64,000 nucleotides of DNA, taken from an uncultured Granulosicoccus sp. (lineage in GTDB: Bacteria > Pseudomonadota > Gammaproteobacteria > Granulosicoccales > Granulosicoccaceae). The notes beneath the pieces are model-generated. The model was not told the DNA's origin. It made no database searches and was given only the letters and a program-made list of their open reading frames with translations. Numbering within the stretch: the first letter of the stretch is position 1; each line of letters starts with the position of its first letter. The DNA lies in assembly GCA_947492525.1 (NCBI GenBank), contig CANLNQ010000016.1:99314-163313 (forward strand), given 5' to 3'. The translations under genes and the position numbers were made by a program. This document shows positions 1 to 11,143 of the stretch, piece by piece.

Positions 1-1
1 G

Positions 2-373
2 GGACGGGAATGCCGTTCAATTTCGTTTCCCGGTGGTCGCTACAATGACAATACGCTGAATTTACTCAAAGACACAGGATATTGGCAGTGGTACGGTTCC
101 GAAATTGGTACTGTAGATCACGTCGGGAGTTTTCTCCCGAGCAACGACAGAACGGACAGCGGTCGGCAACTGCTGGTTCAGAATCGCCGAAGCCCGATCG
201 AGCGGGTAGCGATCCGGCGTTCGACCAGCATCGAGGAGTTTGCTCGCATGATCGGTCCGGATGAAGCGTATTACACAGATCACCGACGTCGCAGCCAGGC
301 CAAGGCACTGCTGAGACGCGTATTGGGCAACCGGCTTTATCATGGCCTCTACAAATTCCTTTCAGCACGCTGA
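2..373 (+). CDS. Probable polysaccharide deacetylase, C-terminal part
   Basis: An open frame enters from the left edge and ends at TGA 371-373, leaving about 123 residues of a C-terminus. Near its start it reads FPGGRYNDNTL followed by a hydrophobic stretch with LLKDTGYW. This resembles the late motif of NodB-type (CE4) polysaccharide deacetylases, where a P-x-G-x-Y/F-N segment is followed by a helix and a Gly-Tyr. The remainder is basic and ends in LYKFLSAR. The next gene starts inside it with a 32-base overlap, so the two are probably co-translated. The catalytic N-terminal half lies outside the window, so the family call is an inference from the partial motif; an unrelated polysaccharide-locus protein is possible. 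Confidence 0.5.
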   Translation, partial: GRECRSISFPGGRYNDNTLNLLKDTGYWQWYGSEIGTVDHVGSFLPSNDRTDSGRQLLVQNRRSPIERVAIRRSTSIEEFARMIGPDEAYYTDHRRRSQAKALLRRVLGNRLYHGLYKFLSAR

Positions 374-2270
374 GGACGAGTTCCCGGACGACAGGGACGA
401 TCCTGGCCAGAGCCGTCGAGAGCAGCGTTCTGCGCGGGCAGAAGGCTCCGATGATGCCGATATGCGACCGGAGCTTCGAGGAGCCGGTGAATCGACGCGG
501 GTAAAACGCAGGGCTTCTCGCAGTGCACTGCGCAACAAGCGAGTCGAAGCGGAGAAGGGCGAAGTCATCTCCGGGTTTCCCAAACTGGAAGGTCTGAAGC
601 CGGTACTGATGTTTCTGGCCTTGCCGGCAGTGCTGGTCATGGCCATTACCTTGTCGGGTGGCAACTGGCCTGCGTCGATTCTGTATCCCATCGCGATGGG
701 CCTGGGACTGATTGTCGCTCTCAGTGCCCTGAAAGGGGTCGAGCTGGTCATGGCCTGCATGATCATCTACCTGCCTTTTTCCAAGATATTCGTGGTGCCC
801 CTGGCTCCGGGTGTCAACGGCACCAACATGCTGATCTTGCTGGGTTTGTTCGCCGCCTTGCTGCGTGCGGCAGCACTCCGGCAGAAGATCAACGAATGGC
901 CACCGGGAACAGCGCTGGTGGCGATTTTCGGCGTGCTGAGCGCCCTGTCCATTGTCACCATTTCACTGCTTCCGGGCGGTCGTACCTATTTTCTCTATAA
1001 CGAGGTACTCAATTACAAGGCCTGGATAGATCAGTTCATCTTCTACTTCATCATGCTGATGTGCGTGCGTGATGTCGAAACGGCCAAGCGCTGTGTCATC
1101 TACATGCTTATCGGTTCCGTTCTGGTCGTGCTGTATGCCGTGCCCGAAATGCTGGACAAGATGGGTCGATCGACCATCGAGAAGAGCCGAATCGACGGTC
1201 CTCATCTGCAGTCCAACAACTTCGGTGGCTTTGTTGCCTACACGCTGCTGCCTCTGGTGGCCTTCTTCTTCATGTATATCAAGGATCTGAGAGCCTGGTT
1301 GTTGACGCCATACTTTCTGGTGGCGGCCAAGGTTCTGATCACGACCTTCTCCCGTGGTGCCTACGTGGCAATGGTCATTGGCGGATTCCTGGCGGGCTGG
1401 TACAAGGGGCGAGGTTTCCTGGCGCTCTGGTCAACACTGCTCCTGTGTTTTCTGCTGGTATTCCCGAGCCTGATTCCCGAGGCGATCACGGCTCGCATGG
1501 ACAGTATCGTCAACGCGGATGCCGAATCCTCCATTCCGGAAGAGGAGAAGCTGGACAAGAGCTCGGAGACCCGGCTGGTCATGTGGCGGGCGGGTGCACA
1601 GATGATCATGGAGAGCCCGGTTTTCGGCAAGGGATTCAAGGGATTTCCCTTTCTCAAGGATGGCTATACCGAGATTCCGGTGGAGGAAGCTGATCCGCAC
1701 AGCATGTACCTGTATATCGGCTCGCAGATGGGCTTGCCTGCGCTGGCCTTGTTTCTGTTGATATTGGGTTACAGCTTCAATCTGGGGCGCTTGCATGCCT
1801 CCAATGAGCATGACCGCTTCATCAGGGCCATCGGCATCGGTGGGGCTGCGGCCACCGCCTGTTATGCGGTGGTGTGCGTTTTCGGTTCGCGGGCAGTCAC
1901 GCTGAATTTCACCGCGTATTTCTGGGCGTATCTGGTGGTCATGCAGGTACTGAAACAGAAGATGATCGAAGCCGAGGTCGCGCTCAAGCCGGTCACCAGG
2001 CGCACCAATGCGTTCGCTGAAAGTGGCAAGGGAACACGGGGTGATCGGCTGGACGAGCCAGAACAGGTGGAAGTGGTTGCAGCAGCGCCTGCCGGCCATT
2101 CTCGCGCTGACCGTCGTGCTGGAATGCGCGGAGCGGCAGCCTTTCAGGCAGGTTTGCAGAAAGCGGATGAGCCGGATCCCCGCCCGGCGTCATCGGAAAT
2201 GCCCGATGACATCATCAGTGATCGCATGAAGCGCAAATTGCGTCGACAGCGAGGCAAGGGCGCTTTGTGA
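342..2270 (+). CDS. O-antigen ligase / Wzy-type polysaccharide polymerase family membrane protein
   Basis: The 642-residue protein has about 85 hydrophilic, charged N-terminal residues, then roughly ten to twelve hydrophobic segments, then a basic cytoplasmic tail of about 90 residues. Hallmarks of the Wzy_C/WaaL superfamily are visible: a conserved SRGAY near residue 337, and a large periplasmic loop with R-x-x-MW-x-x-A-x-x-M, a P-x-x-G-x-G-F segment and the conserved His of DPHSMYLYIG near residue 453. Such proteins join or polymerise undecaprenyl-linked glycans on the periplasmic side of the inner membrane. The overlap with the upstream deacetylase-like gene suggests an exopolysaccharide or O-antigen operon entering from the left. 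Both soluble tails are longer than usual for the family. Whether it acts as ligase, polymerase or protein O-glycosylation ligase cannot be told from sequence. Confidence 0.85.
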   Translation: MASTNSFQHAEDEFPDDRDDPGQSRREQRSARAEGSDDADMRPELRGAGESTRVKRRASRSALRNKRVEAEKGEVISGFPKLEGLKPVLMFLALPAVLVMAITLSGGNWPASILYPIAMGLGLIVALSALKGVELVMACMIIYLPFSKIFVVPLAPGVNGTNMLILLGLFAALLRAAALRQKINEWPPGTALVAIFGVLSALSIVTISLLPGGRTYFLYNEVLNYKAWIDQFIFYFIMLMCVRDVETAKRCVIYMLIGSVLVVLYAVPEMLDKMGRSTIEKSRIDGPHLQSNNFGGFVAYTLLPLVAFFFMYIKDLRAWLLTPYFLVAAKVLITTFSRGAYVAMVIGGFLAGWYKGRGFLALWSTLLLCFLLVFPSLIPEAITARMDSIVNADAESSIPEEEKLDKSSETRLVMWRAGAQMIMESPVFGKGFKGFPFLKDGYTEIPVEEADPHSMYLYIGSQMGLPALALFLLILGYSFNLGRLHASNEHDRFIRAIGIGGAAATACYAVVCVFGSRAVTLNFTAYFWAYLVVMQVLKQKMIEAEVALKPVTRRTNAFAESGKGTRGDRLDEPEQVEVVAAAPAGHSRADRRAGMRGAAAFQAGLQKADEPDPRPASSEMPDDIISDRMKRKLRRQRGKGAL

Positions 2271-2884
2271 ACCATCCTGTGGCTGAAAGGCTGGCTCGAC
2301 TGAAGCACGTCAATCTCGATTGTTGATTGCTGCGCGATCGAATGGTCTTGATTGCTGCGCAACAGGCTTGCCAGCGTTATTTTCGCCGATTGCCGACCTG
2401 TTTCGATGCGCAGGCAACTTGATTTTGCACAGATCATCACAAGAATTCAGATCGGCCTTCACGGCAACGCGTCGCTCACGCGTGACAGCTGGCTGTCGTG
2501 GCTGAAGTGTGAATATGTGTAACCCCTGCTTTTCATTCGCGTTTCAAGTGCAGACGCGCGCCTGCCCAGTGCCTTCTGCCGTGCCGTGTCGGTAATCTGG
2601 TCGTCGGGCAGATAGCTCCCCAATCGGTGAAAATTGTGGCAATTCACGCTATCGCAGGGTTTGCAGGTCTACACTTTATTCGAGTGTCGAGGTAACTTGT
2701 CACTCAGGGAAATCGTAAGAAACCCTGCAATTGAGTTACGTTTTTCCGGCACCATGATGTTGGGGTATGAATATTGCGATCCTTCAGTCAAGCGTGATCG
2801 CAGGACCAGTCCCTGATATACGTCGTATATTGATGGTGAAGGATTGATCTTGAGACGGATTAATCGATCTCGTGGAACCAGTAG
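2271..2884. other. 614-base gene-free gap before clpS
   Basis: The small open frames here lack ribosome binding sites and recognisable protein character, and I support none of them. The 13-base word TTGATTGCTGCGC occurs twice in direct orientation (2323-2335 and 2348-2360). A 15-base inverted repeat lies near the right end. I recognise no tRNA or known riboswitch. The gap probably holds the clpS promoter and perhaps an unrecognised small RNA. Confidence 0.5.
2816..2830. promoter_or_regulatory. Inverted repeat upstream of clpS
   Basis: ATATACG-T-CGTATAT is a perfect 7-base inverted repeat around one central base, 54 bases before the clpS start. The position would suit an operator or a small transcript hairpin. 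No regulator is known for it, so this is only a candidate. Confidence 0.25.
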
Positions 2885-3202
2885 ATGAGTGAAGAAGACA
2901 AAAACAGGGAAGGCGGGTTAGCGGTCGAAACCGCCAGGCCGAAGATCGCAAAGCCACCGCTTTGGAAGGTGGTGTTGTTGAACGACGACTACACACCGAT
3001 GGAGTTTGTCGTCGAAGTGCTGCAGGTATTTTTCAAGTTGGACAAGGAGCAGGCGACCAGAGTCATGCTGCATGTTCATCAGAAGGGCAAGGGTGTGTGT
3101 GGACTGTTTACGAGGGAAATTGCCGAAACCAAGGTTGCTCAGGTAACCCAGTTGGCCAGGGAACGTAAACATCCGCTGTTGTGCGAAATGGAAAAGGAGT
3201 AA
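2885..3202 (+). CDS. clpS: ATP-dependent Clp protease adaptor ClpS
   Basis: The 105-residue protein matches ClpS in length and motifs: a variable N-terminus, then [12 protein letters not shown], which forms the N-degron pocket entrance, the HxxG-type helix around HVHQKGKG, and the closing [11 protein letters not shown] segment. ClpS binds the ClpA N-domain in the cytoplasm and delivers proteins with N-terminal Leu, Phe, Tyr or Trp to ClpAP. The clpA gene follows 75 bases downstream on the same strand, the usual gammaproteobacterial order. I chose ATG 2885 because it gives the standard length. Confidence 0.97.
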   Translation: MSEEDKNREGGLAVETARPKIAKPPLWKVVLLNDDYTPMEFVVEVLQVFFKLDKEQATRVMLHVHQKGKGVCGLFTREIAETKVAQVTQLARERKHPLLCEMEKE

Positions 3203-3277
3203 CTACGAGCAGTCTGGAGAGAGAGTCTCTGCCAGGCGGCTGCAACGAAACGAAGTATCCAGAGTGGACGATCCAAC

Positions 3278-5557
3278 ATGCTGAGTAAAGAGCTCGAATT
3301 CACCCTAAATAACGCGTTCAAGGAAGCGCGCGCCCGCCGCTTTGAATTCATGACGGTTGAGCATCTCCTGCTTGCCCTGATCGATAATCCCACGGCTGCG
3401 CAGGTGTTGCGTGCCTGTGGTGGAGACCTGGAAACACTGCGCGATGAACTCGACAGCTTTGTCGATGTGAATACGCCGTTGCTGGATGAAAACGACACGC
3501 GTGAAACCCAGCCAACACTGGGCTTTCAGCGAGTCCTGCAACGAGCGGTCTTCCATGTGCAGAGTTCCGGCAAGAAGGAGGTGACCGGGGCCAATGTGCT
3601 GGTTGCCATCTTTGGCGAACAGGATAGCCAGACGGTCTATCTGCTCAACAAGCAGAACATCACTCGACTGGATGTCGTGAACTACATCTCGCACGGTATT
3701 GCCAAGAATTCGCAGGAAGAGCCTGAGGAAACCGATGAAACAACCTCCGAGTTTTCCGGCGAAGAAGGCGAGTCCGATGCGAAGCCGCTGGACAAGTTTG
3801 CAACCAATCTGAATGCGAAGGCGCAGGCCGGGGAGATCGACCCCCTGATCGGACGAGATCACGAGGTGGAGCGAGCTTCACAGGTACTGTGTCGGCGCCG
3901 GAAGAACAACCCCTTGCTGGTCGGGGAAGCTGGCGTGGGCAAGACTGCCATTGCCGAGGGACTGGCCAAGCGTATCGTGGACGGGGAAGTGCCGGATGTG
4001 CTGGCTGATGCGATCATCTACTCGCTGGATCTGGGCGCGCTGGTTGCCGGTACCAAGTACCGGGGCGACTTCGAGAAACGCCTCAAGGGTATTCTCAACC
4101 AGTTGAAGAAAGAGCCTGGTGCCATCCTGTTCATTGATGAGATCCATACCATCATCGGAGCCGGTGCCGCCTCGGGTGGGGTCATGGATGCGTCGAATCT
4201 GATCAAGCCCATGCTGGCCACCGGTGAGCTCAAATGCATCGGTTCCACGACCTATCAGGAGTATCGCGGTATCTTCGAGAAGGACCGGGCGCTGTCACGA
4301 CGCTTCCAGAAGATCGACGTGGTCGAACCCTCCGTGGATCAGACCTTCGAGATTCTCAAGGGGCTCAAGTCGCGTTACGAGGAATTCCATGAGGTCAAGT
4401 ACTCCAACAATGCGCTGAAGACTGCTGCAGAGTTGTCCGGCAGATACATCAATGATCGCTTCCTGCCTGACAAGGCCATCGATGTGATCGATGAGGCGGG
4501 TGCCAATCATCGCGTCAAGGGTGTCTCGACCAAAGGCAAGAAGCAGATCACGGTCAAGGACATCGAGGCGATTGTGGCCAAGATTGCGCGTATTCCCGAG
4601 AAGAGTGTTTCATCGACGGATACCGACAAACTCAAGACGCTTTCACGCGATCTGCGCATGCTGGTGTTCGGTCAGGATGAAGCCATCGATTCGCTGGGAG
4701 CGGCCATCAAGATGTCTCGCTCAGGGCTGGGGCCTGAAGACAAGCCCATCGGCAGCTTCATGTTTGCCGGACCAACGGGTGTGGGCAAGACGGAAGTCAC
4801 CAAGCAATTGGCCAATATCATGGGAATCGAGCTGATTCGCTTCGATATGTCCGAGTACATGGAGCGTCATACCGTATCGCGTCTGATCGGTGCACCGCCA
4901 GGTTATGTCGGCTACGATCAGGGCGGTCTGCTGACCGATGCAGTCATTCAGAACCCTCATGCCGTGGTCTTGCTGGATGAAATCGAAAAGGCGCATCCGG
5001 ACGTGTTCAACCTGCTACTGCAGGTCATGGATCATGGCACGCTGACCGACAACAATGGTCGCAAGGCAGACTTCCGGAACATCATTCTGGTCATGACAAC
5101 CAACGCCGGTGCGGAATCCATTTCCAGAACCACCATGGGATTCACCCAGCAGGATCATTCGACAGACGGCAACGAAGCCGTGAACAAGTTGTTCACGCCG
5201 GAATTCCGGAATCGTCTGGATGGCATCATTCAGTTCAAGCCGCTGGACAAGAGCATCATTCTGAATGTGGTAGACAAGTTCATCATCGAGCTGGAAGCCC
5301 AGCTGGAAGAGAAGAACGTGTCCATCGACTTCAATGATGAAGCCAAGGCCTGGCTGGCAGAGCACGGTTTCGATGCCCGCATGGGGGCGAGACCGATGTC
5401 ACGTCTGATCAGCGAGAATGTCAAGAAGCATCTGGCTGATGAGATCCTGTTCGGCAAGCTCAGTCGTGGCGGTCGCGTGAACGTGATTCTCGACGAGAAG
5501 GGCGACCTGGCTTTCGAATTCGAGAGCAAGGAAAGCAACAAGGAAGCCACCGTCTGA
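3278..5557 (+). CDS. clpA: ATP-dependent Clp protease ATP-binding subunit ClpA
   Basis: The 759-residue AAA+ unfoldase has the full ClpA architecture: a double-repeat N-domain (about residues 1-150) that docks ClpS, an acidic linker, a first AAA+ module with Walker A GEAGVGKT near 216 and Walker B ILFIDEIH near 281, and a second with Walker A GPTGVGKT near 497 and Walker [13 protein letters not shown]. It lacks the long middle coiled coil of ClpB. The ClpP-docking loop reads TTMGFTQQD, so its tripeptide is MGF where IGL or IGF is usual. The protein feeds unfolded substrates to ClpP, whose gene is not in the window. It shares its direction and probably its transcript with clpS. Confidence 0.97.
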   Translation: MLSKELEFTLNNAFKEARARRFEFMTVEHLLLALIDNPTAAQVLRACGGDLETLRDELDSFVDVNTPLLDENDTRETQPTLGFQRVLQRAVFHVQSSGKKEVTGANVLVAIFGEQDSQTVYLLNKQNITRLDVVNYISHGIAKNSQEEPEETDETTSEFSGEEGESDAKPLDKFATNLNAKAQAGEIDPLIGRDHEVERASQVLCRRRKNNPLLVGEAGVGKTAIAEGLAKRIVDGEVPDVLADAIIYSLDLGALVAGTKYRGDFEKRLKGILNQLKKEPGAILFIDEIHTIIGAGAASGGVMDASNLIKPMLATGELKCIGSTTYQEYRGIFEKDRALSRRFQKIDVVEPSVDQTFEILKGLKSRYEEFHEVKYSNNALKTAAELSGRYINDRFLPDKAIDVIDEAGANHRVKGVSTKGKKQITVKDIEAIVAKIARIPEKSVSSTDTDKLKTLSRDLRMLVFGQDEAIDSLGAAIKMSRSGLGPEDKPIGSFMFAGPTGVGKTEVTKQLANIMGIELIRFDMSEYMERHTVSRLIGAPPGYVGYDQGGLLTDAVIQNPHAVVLLDEIEKAHPDVFNLLLQVMDHGTLTDNNGRKADFRNIILVMTTNAGAESISRTTMGFTQQDHSTDGNEAVNKLFTPEFRNRLDGIIQFKPLDKSIILNVVDKFIIELEAQLEEKNVSIDFNDEAKAWLAEHGFDARMGARPMSRLISENVKKHLADEILFGKLSRGGRVNVILDEKGDLAFEFESKESNKEATV

Positions 5558-5584
5558 GCGTGGTGAGACCCGGGCTTCGGTCCT

Positions 5585-5604
5585 CAGGCAAGACGTATTG
5601 CCTG
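5585..5604 (+). terminator. Possible hairpin after clpA
   Basis: CAGGCAA (5585-5591) pairs with TTGCCTG (5598-5604) around a six-base loop, and flanking GACCC/GGGTC could extend the stem. It sits 27 bases after the clpA stop. No T-run follows on the plus strand, so termination here is uncertain. Confidence 0.3.
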
Positions 5605-5668
5605 GGGGTCGGGCCGTTCAGCCGATCGAGCTGAACGACTCGCTGGAAATTCTACGTGCAAAAACAAG

Positions 5669-5703
5669 AAGGCCATCAAGCACCTCGAGTGCTTGATGGC
5701 CTT
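5669..5703 (-). terminator. Rho-independent terminator of infA
   Basis: A perfect 15-base stem, AAGGCCATCAAGCAC, pairs with its complement around the loop CTCGA. On the minus strand it is followed by CTTGTTTTT. It lies 24 bases past the infA stop. The stem is symmetric and could also stop read-through from clpA, but the T-run is on the infA side. Confidence 0.85.
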
Positions 5704-5727
5704 CCGGAATTCGGTAGGGTAGCTGAC

Positions 5728-5946
5728 CTAACGGCTACGATACGTGATACGACCTTTGCTCAGATCGTACGGAGTCATCTGGACAGTGACCTTGTCTCCG
5801 GTAAGAATGCGAATGTAGTGCTTGCGCATCTTGCCGGATATATGAGCCGTGACAACATGTCCGTTTTCCAGTTCCACTCGGAACATGGTATTGGGAAGCG
5901 TATCCACAACCACGCCTTCCATCTCTATGGGTTCTTCTTTAGCCAT
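5728..5946 (-). CDS. infA: Translation initiation factor IF-1
   Basis: The 72-residue protein is a single S1/OB-fold domain of exactly the family length. It starts [11 protein letters not shown] and carries [14 protein letters not shown], the [13 protein letters not shown] segment and a basic C-terminus, all typical of gammaproteobacterial IF-1. It binds the 30S A site during initiation. It is convergent with clpA, as in many gammaproteobacteria, and has its own strong terminator. The 258 bases between it and the divergent DUF1249 gene should hold both promoters. Confidence 0.98.
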   Translation of the reverse strand: MAKEEPIEMEGVVVDTLPNTMFRVELENGHVVTAHISGKMRKHYIRILTGDKVTVQMTPYDLSKGRITYRSR

Positions 5947-6204
5947 TAAATCTCTGGTTTGCCTTCATCATTAGGTGCATCGTCAGTGTAAACACTGGTC
6001 GCCATTATCACTAAATTGCCGCTCGCTGCAAGCTTGCGGACATCGACAGCAACATTCAGACCGATTCTGACGCACATAATATGCTGCCATTGGCGCGGTA
6101 TTACAAGCAAGTGTGGCTGATTTCCCCGTTTCTGTGCAGATTCCTTGTCCGTAATTCGAATTATTCGTTTGAACTGATCCAACAGGCCAACCATAATACG
6201 TCCG

Positions 6205-6690
6205 ATGTACAGCACTCTACTTCACAAGCCGCGCAACAGCGGTCGATTTTCCTCGCTGATGGACTTGTACGAGCAGAATTACATGCTCATGCGGTTGCTG
6301 GCGCCCGAGTTGAGGCAGATGGGGGAGGGTGAATTCGTCTCTCAGGCACCGGGAACCCTGGCTCTCGAGCTCAGAGAGCTGGAACACAGCCGCTATACCT
6401 CGACCTTCAGGCTCAGCTATCGCTTTTCACCCAACGGGGCTCGGGGCCGCAGTGAGCGTGAGCCTGATCTGGCCATACGCCTCTACCACGATGCGCGTTC
6501 CTGTGAGGTCATGAGTGGTTTGATGCCGGAAGGCCGGGTCAAGCTCCGGCGCACGCGGGACCTCGAGGAAGGCAGGCGGTTGAACCGCTTTCTGAACCGC
6601 TGGCTGGGTTATTGTCTGAGGCAGGGGCACCAGTTCGGTAGCCATCAGGACACGCCTGCCTTGCAGCCGGATTACTGCGCGCAGTACTGA
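6205..6690 (+). CDS. DUF1249 family protein (YqiB-like)
   Basis: The 161-residue soluble protein begins, after about 15 residues, with SLMDLYEQNYMLMRLLAP, the signature start of DUF1249/YqiB proteins. A central beta-rich region includes PDLAIRLYHDARSCEV, followed by an RDLEEGRRLNRFLNRWL helix typical of the family's C-terminal half. The function is not established; in enterobacteria the relative sits beside cpdA and parE. There is no signal peptide or membrane segment. Its 3-prime end overlaps that of the convergent DUF4124 gene by 19 bases. Confidence 0.85.
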   Translation: MYSTLLHKPRNSGRFSSLMDLYEQNYMLMRLLAPELRQMGEGEFVSQAPGTLALELRELEHSRYTSTFRLSYRFSPNGARGRSEREPDLAIRLYHDARSCEVMSGLMPEGRVKLRRTRDLEEGRRLNRFLNRWLGYCLRQGHQFGSHQDTPALQPDYCAQY

Positions 6691-7268
6691 TCGAAGCTGC
6701 GCTGGTAGCGCGCCATGTGGATGACGGTATTGTCCATGTCTTCCGGGGTCAGGCGCGACTTCAACCGGCGTTCCAGAGAGGTGACCCTCTTCTGCAGATC
6801 CTGACAACGGCTTCGCTTGAAGCTGGCAGCGCTGATGCTGGCTGCCAGGCCTTCTTCCGTCTGTTCGCTTGACGCCGTATTCTTTCCGGGGCGGCCCACA
6901 GCCAGTGCACCGTTGACAGGGCTCAGGCTGGCGCTGGGCGAGCTGCCGCGACTGATCGCGGGTGGCAGATCAGCCGTGTTGCCGGGCGCATATTCGACTC
7001 GTGGCAGAGGAGGCTTGTCAGCGGTGTCGGGTGGATTGTAGGGGGCCACCGGTGAACTCTGGCGCTGCGCGGCGGAGAGCCCGGCCGGATCTGCGGCCGA
7101 GATGTCATTGGCCGGGGCCGAATCCACACGTTCGTAGCTGATGCCGCTGGCAGGCGGTTGTGGAGAGAAGGTGATGGACCCATCAGGCTCGACCCATTTG
7201 TACAAGGGCTGAGCCAGCGCCACGGTGCTGCTGGCCACCAGGAGCAGCAGGCTGATTCGAGGGATCAT
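6672..7268 (-). CDS. DUF4124 domain-containing exported protein
   Basis: This 198-residue protein starts with a clear Sec signal peptide (MIPRISLLLLVASSTVALAQ). A DUF4124 segment follows with YKWVEPDGSITFSPQPP, the tryptophan- and glycine-containing beta strands of that family. The middle is rich in Pro, Ser and Ala and probably disordered. The C-terminal 60 residues are a charged helix with a pair of Cys. It should be periplasmic. DUF4124 proteins have no settled function, though many look like cell-envelope accessory proteins. The gene is divergent from crcB by only 47 bases. Confidence 0.75.
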   Translation of the reverse strand: MIPRISLLLLVASSTVALAQPLYKWVEPDGSITFSPQPPASGISYERVDSAPANDISAADPAGLSAAQRQSSPVAPYNPPDTADKPPLPRVEYAPGNTADLPPAISRGSSPSASLSPVNGALAVGRPGKNTASSEQTEEGLAASISAASFKRSRCQDLQKRVTSLERRLKSRLTPEDMDNTVIHMARYQRSFDQYCAQ

Positions 7269-7315
7269 GTTTTGCTGAAATTGCGCTAGAGTTTCATGCT
7301 GTCAATGCAAAGTCG

Positions 7316-7711
7316 ATGCCGATGAGTGCGGGTATGAACTTCCTTTATGTGGGATTGGGCGGGGCCATGGGCGCGTGTCTGCGCTACTCCATCAGTCTGC
7401 TCATGGCCAGAGAGTTGTTGCGGTTTCCCCTGGCCACCCTGACCGCCAACGTTGTCGGTGCACTGCTTGCCGGTATCATCGCCACCTGGTTCTGGAGTCG
7501 AGGCCTGTTTGGAACGCCCTTGCAGTTGCTGCTGGTTGTCGGCTTTCTCGGGGGATTCACCACCTTTTCAACCTTCTCGGTCGAAACCCTGAGGTTGATC
7601 GAAGAAGGTGCTCAGGCCATGGCGCTACTGAACATGACACTCAACCTCTTGGGTTCACTGCTGGCGGTGTTCATCGGCAGTACGCTGGTTCGCTGGTGGC
7701 TGGGTTCCTGA
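7316..7711 (+). CDS. crcB: Fluoride ion channel CrcB/Fluc
   Basis: The 131-residue membrane protein has four hydrophobic helices and the Fluc motifs: GGAMGACLRY in helix 1, an Asn in LTANVVGALLAG in helix 2, and GFLGGFTTFSTFS with the phenylalanine-box and Na+-site region in helix 3. Fluc dimers export fluoride. ATG 7316 or ATG 7322 could be the start. I see no fluoride riboswitch: only 47 bases separate it from the divergent gene. Confidence 0.95.
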   Translation: MPMSAGMNFLYVGLGGAMGACLRYSISLLMARELLRFPLATLTANVVGALLAGIIATWFWSRGLFGTPLQLLLVVGFLGGFTTFSTFSVETLRLIEEGAQAMALLNMTLNLLGSLLAVFIGSTLVRWWLGS

Positions 7712-7815
7712 TCATGATGGTGGCGCCTCGGGCCTGGCCATACTCTGGCAAGCTGGTCGTGAGCGGCAGCGCTGATATACTGTGCCGACGGGGTCTGGAC
7801 GCTGCCACCCCGTGA

Positions 7816-9171
<1,356 letters not shown>

Positions 9172-9193
9172 CACCACACATCGACTGACCACC

Positions 9194-11143
9194 ATGCAAT
9201 CATTGCCCAGCCTGCCGCATTATCTGCTCCGCAATGCTGAGCAATACGCAGATCGTGTTGCCATGCGGCACAAGGATCTGGGCATCTGGCATGAATGGAC
9301 ATGGGCTGAGGTATGCACTCAAGTGCAAGCCTATGCCCTGGGTCTGCGAGAGTCAGGCTTGCAGGAAGGTGACAAGGTTGCAATAATAGGCAGCAACAGG
9401 CCAAAGTTGTATTGGTCCTTTGCTGCCATTCAGTCCATCGGCGGCATACCGGTGCCCATGTATGCCGATGCGGTCGCCGATGAGATGGTCTTTGTTCTCG
9501 AACACGCCGGCGTTCGTTTTGCCGTGTGTCAGGATCAGGAACAAGTCGACAAGGTCGTCTCGGTTCAGGATCAGTTGCCACTGCTGGCGCAGATCCTGTA
9601 CGACGAACCTCGTGGCATGCGCGGTTATGATCAGGACCACATCCGTTCCATTGATGCGGTGCAGCAACTGGGTCTGAAACTGCTGGAACGTGATCGTCAT
9701 CAGGCTGTGCAGTGGCGCACGGATATCGACAAGCTGGAGGCGGACCAGCTGTGCGTGATGCTCTATACGTCGGGAACCACCGGGCGACCCAAAGGGGTAA
9801 TGCTCTCTCATCGCAACCTGGTGGTGACATCCATCAATGCGAACACCTTCGATAATCTGGGGGTTGATGAAGAGATCATTGCCTATCTGCCGCTGGCCTG
9901 GGTTGGCGACCATGTCTTCAGTTACGGGCAGTCTCTGACAGCTGGCTACTGTGTATGCTGTCCGGAGAGTCTTGACACCATTGCTGCTGATCGCCGCGAG
10001 ATTGCCCCGAGCTACTTCTTCGCGCCGCCCAGAGTCTTCGAGTCACTGCTGACCTCGATCACCGTGGCCATGGAGGATGCCAGTCGTTTGAAACGCTGGA
10101 TGTTCGACCATTTCATCGCGGTAGCCCGACGTCACGGAGAGGATGTGCTCAATGGCAAGCAGTTACCCTTGCTGGCGCGAATGAACTATGCGCTGGGAGA
10201 TTTTCTGGTCTACGGTCCGCTGAAGAACCGACTTGGCATGTCGAAGGTGAGGGTAGCCTATACGGCAGGAGAGGCTATCGGGCCTGATATCTTCCGCTTC
10301 TACCGTTCGCTGGGTATCAACCTGAAGCAACTCTACGGTCAGACTGAAGCCAGTGTGTACATCACGGCCCAGCCGGATGGTCAGATCGATGCCGATACTG
10401 TCGGCACACCTTCGCTGGATGTCGAAATACGCATTGCGGATAACGGGGAAGTGCTGTATCGCTCGCCCGGCGTGTTCATGGGTTACTACCAGAATGAGGA
10501 AGCCACTGCATCGACCAAGACAGCTGATGGCTGGGTATTGACCGGTGATGCCGGCTTCATTGATGATCGAGGGCATCTGAGAATCATCGATCGGGCCAAG
10601 GATGTCGGCAAACTCAACGACGGAAGCCTGTTTCCTCCCAAGTATATCGAGAACAAGCTCAAGTTCTTTCCGGCCGTCAAGGAGGTCGTGGCTTTCGGCG
10701 ATCAGCGGGATTACGTGGCCGCTTTCGTCAACATCGATCTGACCTCGGTTGCCAACTGGGCCGAACGAAACAATATTGTCTATGCCTCCTATCAGGAGCT
10801 TGCCGGACACCCGCTCGTGTATGACATGATCGAATCGCATATCGAGGAGGTCAACAAGGATCTGCTGGCGGAGCCGCGTGTGGCCGGCGCCTGCATTCGC
10901 CGTTTTCTGGTGTTGCACAAGGAGCTCGATGCCGATGATGGAGAATTGACGCGTACCCAGAAGGTGCGTCGAAAGTTCATCAACGAACGCTACCAGCCAC
11001 TGATTGATGCCTTGTATTCGGACAAGGAAAGTCAGTACGTGTCGACCACGGTCGTATTCGAAGATGGGCGTCAGGGAACCATCGAGGCCGATGTGCGCCT
11101 GCGAAACGTCGGGGCTCCATCAGTACTGGCCGAGGCTTCCTGA
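9194..11143 (+). CDS. AMP-dependent acyl-CoA synthetase (long-chain fatty acid--CoA ligase family)
   Basis: The 649-residue ANL-family enzyme has the P-loop YTSGTTGRPKG near residue 190, GQTEAS near 381, and LTGDAG followed by IIDRAKDV near 449. The C-terminal domain has KLNDGSLFPPKYIENKL, typical of long-chain (FadD15-like) ligases. It would adenylate a carboxylic acid and form its CoA thioester in the cytoplasm. The frame stays open far upstream into serS; I take ATG 9194 because the family N-terminus (LPHYLLRNAEQYADRVAM) starts just after it. The stop overlaps the start of the ABC ATPase gene downstream, so it heads the uptake operon and probably activates the imported acid. Confidence 0.88.
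   Translation: MQSLPSLPHYLLRNAEQYADRVAMRHKDLGIWHEWTWAEVCTQVQAYALGLRESGLQEGDKVAIIGSNRPKLYWSFAAIQSIGGIPVPMYADAVADEMVFVLEHAGVRFAVCQDQEQVDKVVSVQDQLPLLAQILYDEPRGMRGYDQDHIRSIDAVQQLGLKLLERDRHQAVQWRTDIDKLEADQLCVMLYTSGTTGRPKGVMLSHRNLVVTSINANTFDNLGVDEEIIAYLPLAWVGDHVFSYGQSLTAGYCVCCPESLDTIAADRREIAPSYFFAPPRVFESLLTSITVAMEDASRLKRWMFDHFIAVARRHGEDVLNGKQLPLLARMNYALGDFLVYGPLKNRLGMSKVRVAYTAGEAIGPDIFRFYRSLGINLKQLYGQTEASVYITAQPDGQIDADTVGTPSLDVEIRIADNGEVLYRSPGVFMGYYQNEEATASTKTADGWVLTGDAGFIDDRGHLRIIDRAKDVGKLNDGSLFPPKYIENKLKFFPAVKEVVAFGDQRDYVAAFVNIDLTSVANWAERNNIVYASYQELAGHPLVYDMIESHIEEVNKDLLAEPRVAGACIRRFLVLHKELDADDGELTRTQKVRRKFINERYQPLIDALYSDKESQYVSTTVVFEDGRQGTIEADVRLRNVGAPSVLAEAS

Noticed and set aside
2320..2816. 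Small open frames in the gap before clpS
   Set aside because: They overlap each other on both strands, lack ribosome binding sites and show no family features.
5946..6215. Minus-strand open frame of 89 codons upstream of infA
   Set aside because: It occupies the divergent promoter region and overlaps the DUF1249 start. It has no recognisable protein character and no good ribosome binding site.
7269..7315. Possible fluoride riboswitch for crcB
   Set aside because: Only 47 bases separate crcB from the divergent gene, too little for the aptamer plus promoter, and the conserved aptamer core is not visible.
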